The notes beneath the pieces are model-generated. The model was not told the DNA's origin. It made no database searches and saw only the letters and a list, made by a program, of their open reading frames with translations. Positions 25,575 through 35,000 of a stretch of 64,000 nucleotides of DNA are shown here, piece after piece. Origin of the DNA: AAA044-D11 sp965268555 (GTDB lineage Bacteria; Actinomycetota; Actinomycetes; Nanopelagicales; Nanopelagicaceae); the NCBI GenBank assembly GCA_965268555.1, contig OZ254174.1, positions 558,001 to 622,000 on the forward strand, in the 5' to 3' direction. Both the position numbers and the translations under genes were made by a program. How positions within the stretch are numbered: position 1 is the first letter of the stretch; the number at the start of each line of letters is the position of its first letter.

Positions 25575-26060
25575 ATGGCTAATGCATTTAGAAAAGCAGC
25601 AAACTTCCTTGGACTAGTTGACGACGAAGAGAGCGCATTAGGCGCTAGCGAAGTTGCAGCAAGTGAACCTAGATTCAATCGTCCACTTCGTTCTGCACCA
25701 GTTGCAGAAGCTTCAACACCGTCATACCTTCGTTCAACTCGGGCAGCGACACCTGCACCTGCAGTTCAAGAGAGCGCGGTTGTGGATCGCATAGTTACTC
25801 TTCATCCAAGAATGTATAGCGATGTTCGCGGAATCGGCGAGCACTATCGTTTAGGTCAACCAGTCATTATGAATTTGAGTGACATGGAAGAGTCAGAGCG
25901 CAAACGCATGATTGATTTTGCATCTGGTTTGGTATTTGGACATTACGGAAGTATTGAAAGAGTTACCTCAAAAGTATTCTTGCTTACACCGCCAAATGTA
26001 AGAGTAAGCAATGAAGATAAGACCGCTGCTGCGCAAGCAAGCTTCTTTAACCAGAGCTGA
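25575..26060 (+). CDS. sepF: SepF, Z-ring membrane anchor
   Basis: 161 aa. The N-terminal amphipathic helix MANAFRKAANFLGLV would bind membrane, a flexible Ala/Pro/Ser-rich linker follows (about 20-70), and the C-terminal core runs from IVTLHPRMYSDV through NLSDMEESERKRMIDFASGLVFG to VFLLTPPNV. SepF links FtsZ to the membrane and is essential in Actinobacteria lacking FtsA and ZipA, which are not seen here. Another ATG at 25570 is in a different frame. Followed by yggT, 7 bp downstream. Confidence 0.94.
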   Translation: MANAFRKAANFLGLVDDEESALGASEVAASEPRFNRPLRSAPVAEASTPSYLRSTRAATPAPAVQESAVVDRIVTLHPRMYSDVRGIGEHYRLGQPVIMNLSDMEESERKRMIDFASGLVFGHYGSIERVTSKVFLLTPPNVRVSNEDKTAAAQASFFNQS

Positions 26061-26067
26061 TATTTAA

Positions 26068-26364
26068 TTGAGTCTGCTATTTGACTTACTGCACACTGCG
26101 CTAAACATTTTTATCTTGGCGCTAGTTGGCAGACTTATTCTTGATTATGCGAGAATCTTCGCAGCTAATTGGCGACCACGAGGCATACTTCTTGCAATCG
26201 CAGAATTCATTTATGCAATTACTGATCCTGTAGTTAATTTTGTTCGCCGCTTTGTGCCACCACTTAGACTCGGCCCGGTTGCACTCGATCTCTCGTTTAT
26301 CGTAATCTTTTTCGGCGCTCAACTTCTTTCGAGTGTTCTCTCGTCAGTCGCCCGCAGCTTCTAA
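26068..26364 (+). CDS. YggT-family membrane protein
   Basis: 98 aa with two or three membrane helices (LLFDLLHTALNIFILALVGR and a C-terminal IVIFFGAQLLSSVLSSV) and the family motif TDPVVNFVRRFVPP with LGPVALDLS. Homologues (YlmG) sit after sepF and influence division or nucleoid organisation; mechanism is unclear. The TTG start at 26068 is seven bases after the sepF stop and weakly supported. The stop overlaps that of the convergent ileS by 3 bp. In most actinobacteria divIVA (wag31) comes next, but it is absent here. Confidence 0.88.
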   Translation: MSLLFDLLHTALNIFILALVGRLILDYARIFAANWRPRGILLAIAEFIYAITDPVVNFVRRFVPPLRLGPVALDLSFIVIFFGAQLLSSVLSSVARSF

Positions 26365-29300
26365 TTATTTTTAGCGAGTTCTAACCAGAGACCGAGTTCG
26401 TTCGAGTCATCAGTTTTGCCAAGAACATTTTCGAAGTTGGTAGCCAGCGTCTCATCACCAATGAGTTCAAGGTTCTTTATCACCGCTTTAGATACGTTCT
26501 CCGAAGCGCCCCACCTAACAGCGATGCGATCGCTAATATCGAAGCCGGATTGTTTGCGCTCTTCCTGAATCGCACGAATAACTTCGCGAACCAGGCCAGC
26601 TTCTATCAACTCTGGAGTCAACGCTAGATCTAGTGCGACGCTCTCGCCATTGTGACTTGCTACCGACCATCCAGCTTTTGGAGTTTCTGTTACAACTAAA
26701 TCTTCTAAATCGATAACAGCCTTTCCGCCATTGCCAAATTGAACTTCGATAGAGCCAGTTTTGCGAAGCTCTTTAACTAATTCAGTATGGTCCAAATCAT
26801 TAATGCTCTTAGCAATAGCTTGAACATCACCGCCATATTTTGCGCCTATAGTTCTAAAGTTTGCTTTAACTGAGATGCTGACTAATTCTGCACCAGCAGA
26901 TGAAATCTCATCTAGATTGGCAACGTTTAGCTCATCAGAAATATGAGAACGAATTTCGCTATCCATCTCGCTCCAACCAGATGCCGCAACTAATGCACGG
27001 GCGAGTGGTTGTCTGATTTTTACTTTTGACTCGGCGCGGGCTGCCCGTCCTAGTTCTACAAGGCGACGTGATAGGCGTACCGATTTCGAGAGTTTCTCGT
27101 CAATTGCAGATGCATCGCTAACAGGAAAGTTTGCAAGATGAATGGATTCAAATTCACTTGGTTCGAGATTTCTAACCATCTCTTGCCAAACATGTTCGGT
27201 AATAAATGGCACCATTGGGGCCATCACTAGTGTCAACTCTTTAAGGCAGTGATAGAGAGTGTTGAGTGCTGCATTATCGCCATCCCAGAATTTACGACGG
27301 GATCTACGTACATACCAATTAGAAAGATCATCAATGAATTCACCAATTGCGCTTCCAGCTTCTTGAGAGTCGTAATTTGAATATGCAACATCAACTCTGG
27401 TCACAAGTGAATTCAATTCAGAGAGAATCCAACGATCCATTGTCGATGAACTATTAGAGATATCTGACAATTTAAAATCGGAAGCCTTGGCATACAAGGT
27501 AAAGAAAGAGACCGTATTCCAATAAGTTAAGAGCGTTTTGCGGACTACATCGGAGATTGCATCGTGGCCAACACGTCTAGCGCTCCAAGGTGAACCAGCG
27601 GCCAACATGTACCAACGCACAGCATCTGCGCCATGTTGATCCATAAGAGGAATTGGTTCTAGAACATTGCCCAAGTGCTTACTCATTTTGCGGCCATCTT
27701 TATCCAAGATGTGACCTAGACATAGAACGGTGTCATACGAACTTTTATCAAAGACTAAAGTTCCAATTGTCATTAAGGTATAAAACCAACCACGTGTCTG
27801 ATCAATTGCTTCGGCGATGAAGTCTGCTGGATAAGAAGCTTCGAATTTCTCAGCGGAGCCTTCCTTATGTGGATAGCCCCATTGTGCGAAAGGCATCGCA
27901 CCAGAGTCGAACCAGCAATCGATTACTTCAGGTGTGCGAATCATCATTTGATCGCACTCGGAACACTTAAAAGTTATGTCATCAACAAATGGTCGATGTG
28001 GATCACTCTTTGAAATATCGCTACCGGCAAGCTTTCCCAGTTCGGCAAGTGACCCAACACAAATCTCATGCTTGTTTTCGCAACGCCAGATTGGAAGCGG
28101 CGTTCCCCAATAGCGATTTCTAGAGATAGCCCAATCAATATTGTTGTTAAGCCAGTCGCCATATCTTCCGGTCTTGATAGTTTCGGGATGCCAATTAGTG
28201 TTCGCATTTTCCCGAAGTAGCGCATCCTTAATTGCTGTAGTTCGAATGTACCAAGATGGTTGGGCGTAATACATGAGTGCGGTGTGGCAACGCCAGCAGT
28301 GCGGATAAGAGTGCTCATATTGTTGTTGCTTAAAGAGTAAGCCGTTAGCTTTCAACTCTTTGATGATTGGTTTATCAGCTTCTTTGAAGAATATGCCACC
28401 AATTAATTCCAGGTCAGGCAAGAAGTGACCATCAGGCGCGATCGGATTTACAACTGGAAGGTTATATTTGCGACAGACCGCAAAGTCATCGGCGCCAAAA
28501 GCAGGGGATTGATGAACTAAACCAGTTCCATCTTCCACTGTTACATAATCGGCCAAGACGATGTAGTGCGCATCTGGGATTTCGACAAAGCTAAGCGGCG
28601 CCGAATACTTAATATGTTCTAACTCTGACCCCATAAAAGTTGCAATTACTTTGCGCTCTTCACCCAAAATTGCTGCCAAGTTAGTTGCTACAACTAATCT
28701 TTCGGTAGTTTCTTCGTTCGCTATTTCAATGACTTGGTATTCAATTTTCGGATTAACAGCTACCGCTGTATTTGATACCAAGGTCCAAGGCGTTGTAGTC
28801 CAAACCAATAGGCTCGCTTTTAGCTCTGCCAACTTTCCGGTTGTTGCCGGAAAACGAACATAAACAGATTGGTCCTTGATGGTTTCATAGCCTTGTGAAA
28901 GTTCGTGATCTGAAAGTCCGGTTCCGCAACGTGGGCAGTAAGGCGCAACTCGATAATCCTGGACTAACAACCCCTTCTTCCAGATTTGCTGGAGAGACCA
29001 CCAAACACTTTCAACATATTCACTAGACATAGTCCAATAAGCTTCGTCAAAATCAACCCAGAAGCCCATTCGTCTTGTCATTGCAGTGAATTCACCAACA
29101 TGTTCTTGAACTGAAATTCGACATTGATCATTAAACTTTGCAATGCCATATTTTTCGATATCGCCCTTACCATTAAATCCAAGTTGTTTTTCAACTGCAA
29201 TTTCAACAGGCAGACCATGGCAATCCCAACCAGCCTTACGAATTACTTGATTGCCTTTCATGGTTTGATAGCGTGGAAATAAATCCTTAAAAACTCGCGC

Positions 29301-29486
29301 TTCAATATGGTGGGTGCCAGGTTTTCCATTGGCAGTAGGAGGACCTTCGTAAAATGTCCATGATGGCTGACCATCTCGCGCGGAGATTGTTTTCTTAAAA
29401 ATTTCCTGAGTTTCCCAGAATGAGAGAATTGCATGTTCGACCGCAGGTAGATCGATCTGCGGCGATAAAGATTTAATCGTTGACAT
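26361..29486 (-). CDS. ileS: Isoleucyl-tRNA synthetase, GXHH type
   Basis: 1041 aa class I synthetase. The first signature is G57-T-H-H60 (PGTHHIEARVFKD) in place of HXGH, and the second is K600-MSKH604. The CP1 editing domain (GTGLVHQSPAFGADD), the zinc-like CRCHTALMYYAQPSWY and the anticodon domain are in place. The GXHH swap occurs in a class of IleRS2 enzymes reported to be strongly resistant to mupirocin and is common in Actinobacteria. The ATG at 29486 has a Shine-Dalgarno GAGAGG and is governed by a T-box leader (29500-29700). It points away from the DksA-like gene and converges on yggT. Confidence 0.96.
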   Translation of the reverse strand: MSTIKSLSPQIDLPAVEHAILSFWETQEIFKKTISARDGQPSWTFYEGPPTANGKPGTHHIEARVFKDLFPRYQTMKGNQVIRKAGWDCHGLPVEIAVEKQLGFNGKGDIEKYGIAKFNDQCRISVQEHVGEFTAMTRRMGFWVDFDEAYWTMSSEYVESVWWSLQQIWKKGLLVQDYRVAPYCPRCGTGLSDHELSQGYETIKDQSVYVRFPATTGKLAELKASLLVWTTTPWTLVSNTAVAVNPKIEYQVIEIANEETTERLVVATNLAAILGEERKVIATFMGSELEHIKYSAPLSFVEIPDAHYIVLADYVTVEDGTGLVHQSPAFGADDFAVCRKYNLPVVNPIAPDGHFLPDLELIGGIFFKEADKPIIKELKANGLLFKQQQYEHSYPHCWRCHTALMYYAQPSWYIRTTAIKDALLRENANTNWHPETIKTGRYGDWLNNNIDWAISRNRYWGTPLPIWRCENKHEICVGSLAELGKLAGSDISKSDPHRPFVDDITFKCSECDQMMIRTPEVIDCWFDSGAMPFAQWGYPHKEGSAEKFEASYPADFIAEAIDQTRGWFYTLMTIGTLVFDKSSYDTVLCLGHILDKDGRKMSKHLGNVLEPIPLMDQHGADAVRWYMLAAGSPWSARRVGHDAISDVVRKTLLTYWNTVSFFTLYAKASDFKLSDISNSSSTMDRWILSELNSLVTRVDVAYSNYDSQEAGSAIGEFIDDLSNWYVRRSRRKFWDGDNAALNTLYHCLKELTLVMAPMVPFITEHVWQEMVRNLEPSEFESIHLANFPVSDASAIDEKLSKSVRLSRRLVELGRAARAESKVKIRQPLARALVAASGWSEMDSEIRSHISDELNVANLDEISSAGAELVSISVKANFRTIGAKYGGDVQAIAKSINDLDHTELVKELRKTGSIEVQFGNGGKAVIDLEDLVVTETPKAGWSVASHNGESVALDLALTPELIEAGLVREVIRAIQEERKQSGFDISDRIAVRWGASENVSKAVIKNLELIGDETLATNFENVLGKTDDSNELGLWLELAKNN

Positions 29487-29499
29487 ACTTACCTCTCAA

Positions 29500-29700
29500 A
29501 TTAAGCCCAGAAAACTTCTGTCTTCTAGTTAATCTGGAGGGACGGTGTGAAATCCACCGCGGTACCACCCGCCTTGCGCCAAAAATTAATTTAGCACCAC
29601 TTTTTTCTACTGCGACTCGAAGCAAGTTCTACCCCGGATACATATCTTTATGTTCCCGGCTCTTCTCACAGGCTCCAAGGTGATGGCCTCTTCTGCGCCT
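29500..29700 (-). promoter_or_regulatory. T-box riboswitch leader of ileS
   Basis: The hallmark T-box GGGTGGTACCGCGG reads on the minus strand at 29570-29557, followed by GTG...CACCGTCCCTCC. Upstream are a hairpin CCGG..ACATA-AAGA-TATGT..CCGG (29659-29634) and a short stem AGGC / GCCT (29689-29670) whose loop holds AUC (29684-29682), a candidate isoleucine specifier. There is no U-run terminator between the T-box and ileS, so control of translation by sequestering the GAGAGG Shine-Dalgarno is likely, as known for actinobacterial ileS leaders. Uncharged tRNAIle should turn expression on. Limits of Stem I are uncertain. Confidence 0.87.
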
Positions 29701-29795
29701 AGATTGCGAGTCGTGGAGAATTCTAGCGCGGCGAAGTTGGTGTTTATGCTTGGAAGGTTCTAATCTTTGCGCCTTGCGTGTTCCGATACACGTGG

Positions 29796-29837
29796 CTTCA
29801 GATAATTTAAGAGTTTTTAAAAGAGACTGGTGGATCC
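29796..29837 (+). promoter_or_regulatory. Probable promoter and leader of the DksA-like operon
   Basis: GATAATTT around 29801-29808 is a -10 candidate, followed by a 25-30 nt leader with GGTGG before the GTG at 29838. The rest of the 351-bp gap between ileS and this gene is filled by the ileS T-box leader on the minus strand. A 5-bp inverted repeat CGTGT / ACACG at 29777-29792 is also visible. Confidence 0.35.
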
Positions 29838-30632
29838 GTGCCAAAGAAGACCGCTGCGAAGAAGGCCGCGAAAAAGGCCCCTGCTAAGTCAGCTAAAAAA
29901 GTTGTCAAAAAGGTAGCGAAGAAGGCTCCGGCTAAGAAAGTAGCCAAGAAAGCTCCCGCAAAGAAAGTTGCTGCCAAGAAGGCGGCCCCAGCCAAGCGTT
30001 CTCCAAATATTGTAAAACCCTCGCTGGCCAAACGTGGCAAGAAGCCAATCGGTAAACCATTTCCAGCAAAATTGCAGAGCACCACGAAGGGAAATTCCAC
30101 AACTATCACAGTTACTCCAAATGAAATTGCAGTAGCGGAAGTTGTTGTTGAAGAACGTCGGTTAACAATGTTGCCGCCACCACGTCCAAATAAGACTCTG
30201 AAGAAGGGCGTTGGCTTAAAGCCAATCAAGAGCGCACCGGCACCACTAGTTATCTCCGAGGGTGCAGAGAACTGGACCGCAACAGAGATGAAGGCGATGC
30301 GAAGCGAGCTATCAAAAGATTTAACACGACTGCGTGCAGAATTGGCCGAAGTAGAAAGCGGCATGGAAGAGCTAATCGCAGCTGCAGGTATGGGCGCAGG
30401 CGACGATCAAGCAGATGCTGGAACTAAAACTTTTGAGCGCGAACACGAAATGTCACTTGTCTACAATGCAAGAGATATGGTCATCCAGACTGAACGTGCG
30501 TTAGAGCGAATTGAGAATAAGACTTACGGCCGTTGCGAAGAGTGTGAAAACTCCATAGGCAAGGCTCGACTTCAAGTTTTCCCACGCGCAACTCTCTGTA
30601 TGTCTTGCAAACAAAAAGAGGAACGACGCTGA
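29838..30632 (+). CDS. DksA/TraR-type C4 zinc-finger protein with histone H1-like tail
   Basis: 264 aa in two unlike parts. Residues 1-90 are nearly all Lys, Ala, Pro and Val in repeated KKAPAKK-type units, like histone H1 tails and able to bind nucleic acid. Residues 130-264 form a DksA/TraR module: an acidic coiled coil (TRLRAELAEVESGMEEL) and a zinc finger with C233, C236, C254 and C257 (YGRCEECENS, LCMSCKQ). DksA-like proteins enter the RNA polymerase secondary channel; the Lys-rich tail suggests an added DNA-binding role. The GTG start at 29838 is one of few choices. It begins an operon with lspA, rluD and dnaE, as in Streptomyces. Confidence 0.88.
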   Translation: MPKKTAAKKAAKKAPAKSAKKVVKKVAKKAPAKKVAKKAPAKKVAAKKAAPAKRSPNIVKPSLAKRGKKPIGKPFPAKLQSTTKGNSTTITVTPNEIAVAEVVVEERRLTMLPPPRPNKTLKKGVGLKPIKSAPAPLVISEGAENWTATEMKAMRSELSKDLTRLRAELAEVESGMEELIAAAGMGAGDDQADAGTKTFEREHEMSLVYNARDMVIQTERALERIENKTYGRCEECENSIGKARLQVFPRATLCMSCKQKEERR

Positions 30633-31108
30633 ATGTAGTTGTCCGAAGAAAGTTGGCAGTGACGGCTTTCCTAATCTTCCTCGCAGATTACTCAACAAAA
30701 TATGCAGCAGTAACTCTTCTTGATGATGGGCCAAAAAAGATTCTAGGAAATGTCCTAAAATTTGAATTAACTTTCAATACCGGAGCCGCTTTTAGTCTGG
30801 CTACGAGCAAGACTATTTATCTCTCAGTCTTTGCGATGGCAGTTGCGGCTTACATCTTTTATTTCGCAAGCCGAATTGATTCTACAAAATGGGCAATCGC
30901 TCTCGGTCTAGCACTTGGCGGAATCTTTGGAAATCTAAGTGATCGAATCTTTAGAAGCCCCGGTGGTTTACAAGGAGCAGTTGTTGATTGGATTTCAGTC
31001 CCGCATTGGCCAACATTTAACATCGCAGATAGCGCGGTTGTTGTTGGGGTAATTTCAATAGTTTCACTAATTTGGGCGCAAATACCGCCAAGAACGGTAG
31101 TCAAATGA
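30605..31108 (+). CDS. lspA: Lipoprotein signal peptidase LspA
   Basis: Up to 167 aa with four membrane helices. Catalytic aspartates lie in GNLSDRIF and FNIADSAV; FNTGAAFSL is the third signature. It cleaves prolipoproteins after lipidation by Lgt (encoded at 42472). The start is uncertain: the frame opens at TTG 30605 inside the DksA-like gene, but TTG 30653 (LAVTAFLIFLADYS) is closer to the first helix and may be the true start. The DQ of the N-terminal motif is DY here (ADYSTK). The stop overlaps the rluD ATG (ATGA). Confidence 0.93.
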   Translation: MQTKRGTTLNVVVRRKLAVTAFLIFLADYSTKYAAVTLLDDGPKKILGNVLKFELTFNTGAAFSLATSKTIYLSVFAMAVAAYIFYFASRIDSTKWAIALGLALGGIFGNLSDRIFRSPGGLQGAVVDWISVPHWPTFNIADSAVVVGVISIVSLIWAQIPPRTVVK

Positions 31109-32067
31109 CCCAGAACCTCAATGCCCGCGAAGTTAGATTTGTTTCAATTCCCGAAGGCTTACATCAAGAGAGAGTTGATGCCGCGCTCTCAAGATTGCTC
31201 GGTCTCTCGCGCTCAACTGTTGTAACGCTGATTGAAAATGGTGAGATCACCCGAAAAGGTAAGGCCCTCACTAAATCCGATCGTGTTAATACTGATGATT
31301 ATTTAGAGATAACAATGCCTGCAGCAGCTACTGAACCAGTTTTGACTGCAACGCCAATTGAGAATTTCAAAGTTGTTTATGATGACTCTGATGTAATAGT
31401 TGTTGATAAGCCAGCTGGCGTTGCCGCACATCCAAGTCCTGGTTGGCGCGGACCTACGGTTATTGGTGGCGTAATTGCTGCTGGATATCAAGTTTCAACA
31501 AGTGGCGCTGCCGAACGTCAGGGAGTTGTTCATCGGCTAGATGTTGGAACTACAGGTTTAATGGTTATAGCTAAGAATGAAAATTCATATAGCAACCTGA
31601 AACAACAATTTAGAGATCGCACTGTAACCAAGGTTTATCACGCATTAGTCCAAGGTCATATGGATCCAACCGAAGGAACTATTGACGCACCCATCGATAG
31701 ACATCCCCGCGAAGATTATCGATTCGCAGTTGTAGCTGATGGCAAACCGAGTATTACTCATTACAAGGCACTCGAATTTTTTCCAGCAGTTTCACTTTTA
31801 GAAATAGAATTGGAGACAGGACGAACACACCAGATTCGTGTTCACTTCTCCGCTCTGCGCCATCCATTAGTTGGTGACATGACTTATGGCGCCGACCACA
31901 CAATTGCCGAACGACTTGAAATTTCGAGACCATGGCTCCATGCCCGTGAGTTGAAATTTATCCATCCAGCCTCTGGCGCCGAGATTGCCTTCTTCTCGGA
32001 ATATCCAAGTGACCTGACACGCTCTCTAGAAATATTGGCCAAGAGCCAAACCTCCCAACCTCAGTAG
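31105..32067 (+). CDS. rluD: 23S rRNA pseudouridine synthase, RluD family
   Basis: 320 aa from the ATG at 31105 (ATGA overlap with lspA); an upstream frame extension to 31072 is not needed. An N-terminal S4 RNA-binding domain (ERVDAALSRLLGLSRSTVVTLIENGEI) precedes the RluA-type catalytic domain with HRLDVGTTGLMVIAK, whose Asp is catalytic, and ELETGRTHQIRVHF. It converts uridines in helix 69 of 23S rRNA to pseudouridine. The neighbourhood lspA-rluD-dnaE is conserved. dnaE begins 13 bp later with a probable leaderless promoter. Confidence 0.92.
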   Translation: MTQNLNAREVRFVSIPEGLHQERVDAALSRLLGLSRSTVVTLIENGEITRKGKALTKSDRVNTDDYLEITMPAAATEPVLTATPIENFKVVYDDSDVIVVDKPAGVAAHPSPGWRGPTVIGGVIAAGYQVSTSGAAERQGVVHRLDVGTTGLMVIAKNENSYSNLKQQFRDRTVTKVYHALVQGHMDPTEGTIDAPIDRHPREDYRFAVVADGKPSITHYKALEFFPAVSLLEIELETGRTHQIRVHFSALRHPLVGDMTYGADHTIAERLEISRPWLHARELKFIHPASGAEIAFFSEYPSDLTRSLEILAKSQTSQPQ

Positions 32068-32080
32068 TAATCTCTCACAA

Positions 32081-35000
32081 ATGTCTGCAGATTCTGGCTT
32101 CGTCCACCTCCACGTTCACACCGAGTATTCAATGCTCGATGGTGCAGCGCGCGTTGATGAATTGGTGACGGAAGTTGCTAATCAGGGGATGCCAGCGATT
32201 GCGATAACTGATCATGGAAATGTTTTCGGCGCTTATGAATTCAATAAGAAAGCACGTGCCGCAGGTGTAAAACCAATCATCGGAATTGAAGCTTATGTTT
32301 CCCCGGAATCTAGATTCGAAAAGAAGCGCGTTAAGTGGGCAGATGGTGGCGAAGATGATGTCTCTGGTGGTGGCGCTTATACCCACATGACACTCTTGGC
32401 TGAAAACAATGACGGACTTTCAAATCTCTTCAAACTCTCATCACTCGCTTCACTAGAGGGTTATTACTACAAACCTCGAATGGATCGAGAATTACTTTCA
32501 AAATATGCAAAAGGAATTATTGCAACAACTGGATGTCCCGGTGGTGAAATTCAAACAAGGCTGCGAATGGGTGCATATAAAGAGGCGAAGCAGGCGGCAT
32601 CTGAGTTGCGCGATATTTTCGGGGCTGAGAACTTCTATCTCGAAGTTATGGATCACGGCATTGAGATCGAAACTCGAGTCAAAGCAGATCTATTAAAACT
32701 CGGCAAAGAACTTGGACTACCTTTGTTAGCTACAAATGATTTGCACTATACGCATCACGAAGACGCGGCTTCACACGAAGCCTTGCTCTGTGTTCAATCA
32801 GGCTCTACGTTGGCAGATCCAAAGCGCTTTAAGTTTGATAACAACGAGTTCTACTTAAAGACCGCCCAAGAGATGCGAACTCTCTTCTCGGATATTCCAG
32901 AGGCGTGCGACAACACACTATTAATTGCTGAACGATGCAATATAACAATGCGTGAAAATGAGAACTTATTACCTCAATATCCAGTTCCTGCTGGTGAAAG
33001 TGAAGATACTTGGCTTCGAAAAGAATCCAATAAAGGATTGAGCGCGCGGCTTGGTGGAAACGTTGAAACTAAATATCAAGAACGTTTGGATTATGAATTA
33101 GAAGTAATGATCAAGATGGGATTCCCGGGTTATTTCTTGGTGGTTTCAGATCTCTGCTCGCATGCCAGAAGTGTTGGAATTCGAGTGGGTCCAGGTCGTG
33201 GTTCTGCCGCGGGTTCATTAGTCTCTTATGCGCTTGGTATCACTGCGCTAGATCCAATAAAACATGGTTTGTTATTCGAACGTTTTCTAAACCCAGAACG
33301 TATCTCCATGCCGGATATTGACCTCGACTTTGACGAACGTCGGCGCTCGGAAATGATTGCGTACGCAACTCAGAAGTATGGTGAAGACCGTGTTGCTCAG
33401 ATTATTACTTATGGAACTATCAAATCTAAACAGGCTCTGAAAGATTCCACACGAGTTCTTGGTTATCCATATGCAATCGGGGATAAGTTAACGAAAGCAC
33501 TTCCACCTTCAGTTATGGGCAAAGACATCTCTCTTGCTGGAGTTTTTGACCCTAAGAATGATCGCTATAGCGAAGCCGGAGAGTTTCGGTCATTGTATGA
33601 ATTGGATCCAGATTCGAAGCGAATAGTCGATACCGCTCGTGGACTCGAAGGTCTAAAGCGACAATGGGGCGTACACGCCGCTGGCGTTATTTTGAGTAAA
33701 GAGCCATTGCTAGATGTAATTCCAATTCATCGACGTGATGCAGATGGCGCAATCATTACCCAATTCGATATGGGTGCGTGCGAATCAATTGGTCTACTGA
33801 AGATGGACTTTTTAGGTCTTCGAAATTTATCGGTTCTAGATGATTGTTTATTAAATATAAAGGCAAACAAAGGAGTTGATTTAGATCTTTCAACTTTGAC
33901 GTTAGATGATCTAAAAACTTATCAATTACTTGGACGCGGTGAGACGCTCGGTGTATTCCAACTCGATGGTGGCCCAATGCGCGCCTTGCTGCGCCAGATG
34001 AACCCGGATTCGTTCGAGGATATTTCAGCCGTTATCGCGCTGTATCGTCCTGGCCCAATGGGCGTAAATGCTCACAACGATTATGCGGATCGCAAAAACA
34101 AACGTCAAGAAGTTATTCCAATCCATCCTGAGTTGACTGATGCACTTGCTGAAATTCTTGGTGATACTTATGGATTAATTGTTTATCAAGAGCAAGTAAT
34201 GGCGATTGCGCAGAAAGTTGCTGGGTTTAGCCTCGGTCGCGCAGATTTACTGCGTAAGGCTATGGGTAAGAAAAATAAAGATATTCTGGATAAAGAATAT
34301 GTGAACTTCGAAAAGGGAATGACCGATAACGGATTCTCTAAATCAGCAATCGACAAACTTTGGGAAACTCTGATTCCCTTCTCTGACTACGCATTTAACC
34401 GCGCCCATAGCGCTGGCTACGGCATGGTCTCGTATTGGACTGCTTATCTAAAAGCGAACTACCCAACCGAATACATGGCCGCACTACTCACAAGTGTTCG
34501 CGATGACAAAGATAAGAGCGCCCTCTATTTAAATGAATGCCGACGCATGGGAATCAAAGTTCTGCCACCTGATGTAAACGAATCCCAATCCGACTACACA
34601 CCCCTTGGTGCTGACATCAGATTTGGTTTGACGGCAATCCGAAATGTAGGAGAGAACGTAGTTGCCTCAATCGTTGCGAAACGAGCGACAGCTGGTCGAT
34701 ATGAATCCTTCGGAGATTTCTTGGCAAAGGTTGATGCAAGTGTTTGTAATAAAAAAACGATTGAGTCGCTTATTAAGGGTGGAGCTTTTGATTCGTTAAA
34801 TCATCCGCGCAAGGGTTTGACTCTTGTGTATCTCGAAGCAATTGATTCAGTAATGGAAGCTAAACGCGCAGAATCTATCGGGCAGTTCGATTTATTTGGA
34901 AGCGCTCCAGGTGCAATGAACACAAATGTATCTGGCGTTGAAATTGATATCCCTAATCAGGAATGGGATAAAGCTCTGCTACTTAGTTATGAGCGCGAGA

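Noticed and set aside
29807..30364. 185-codon minus-strand frame rich in Phe/Ala/Gly
   Set aside because: Mirror image of the Lys/Ala repeats of the DksA-like gene; composition artefact.
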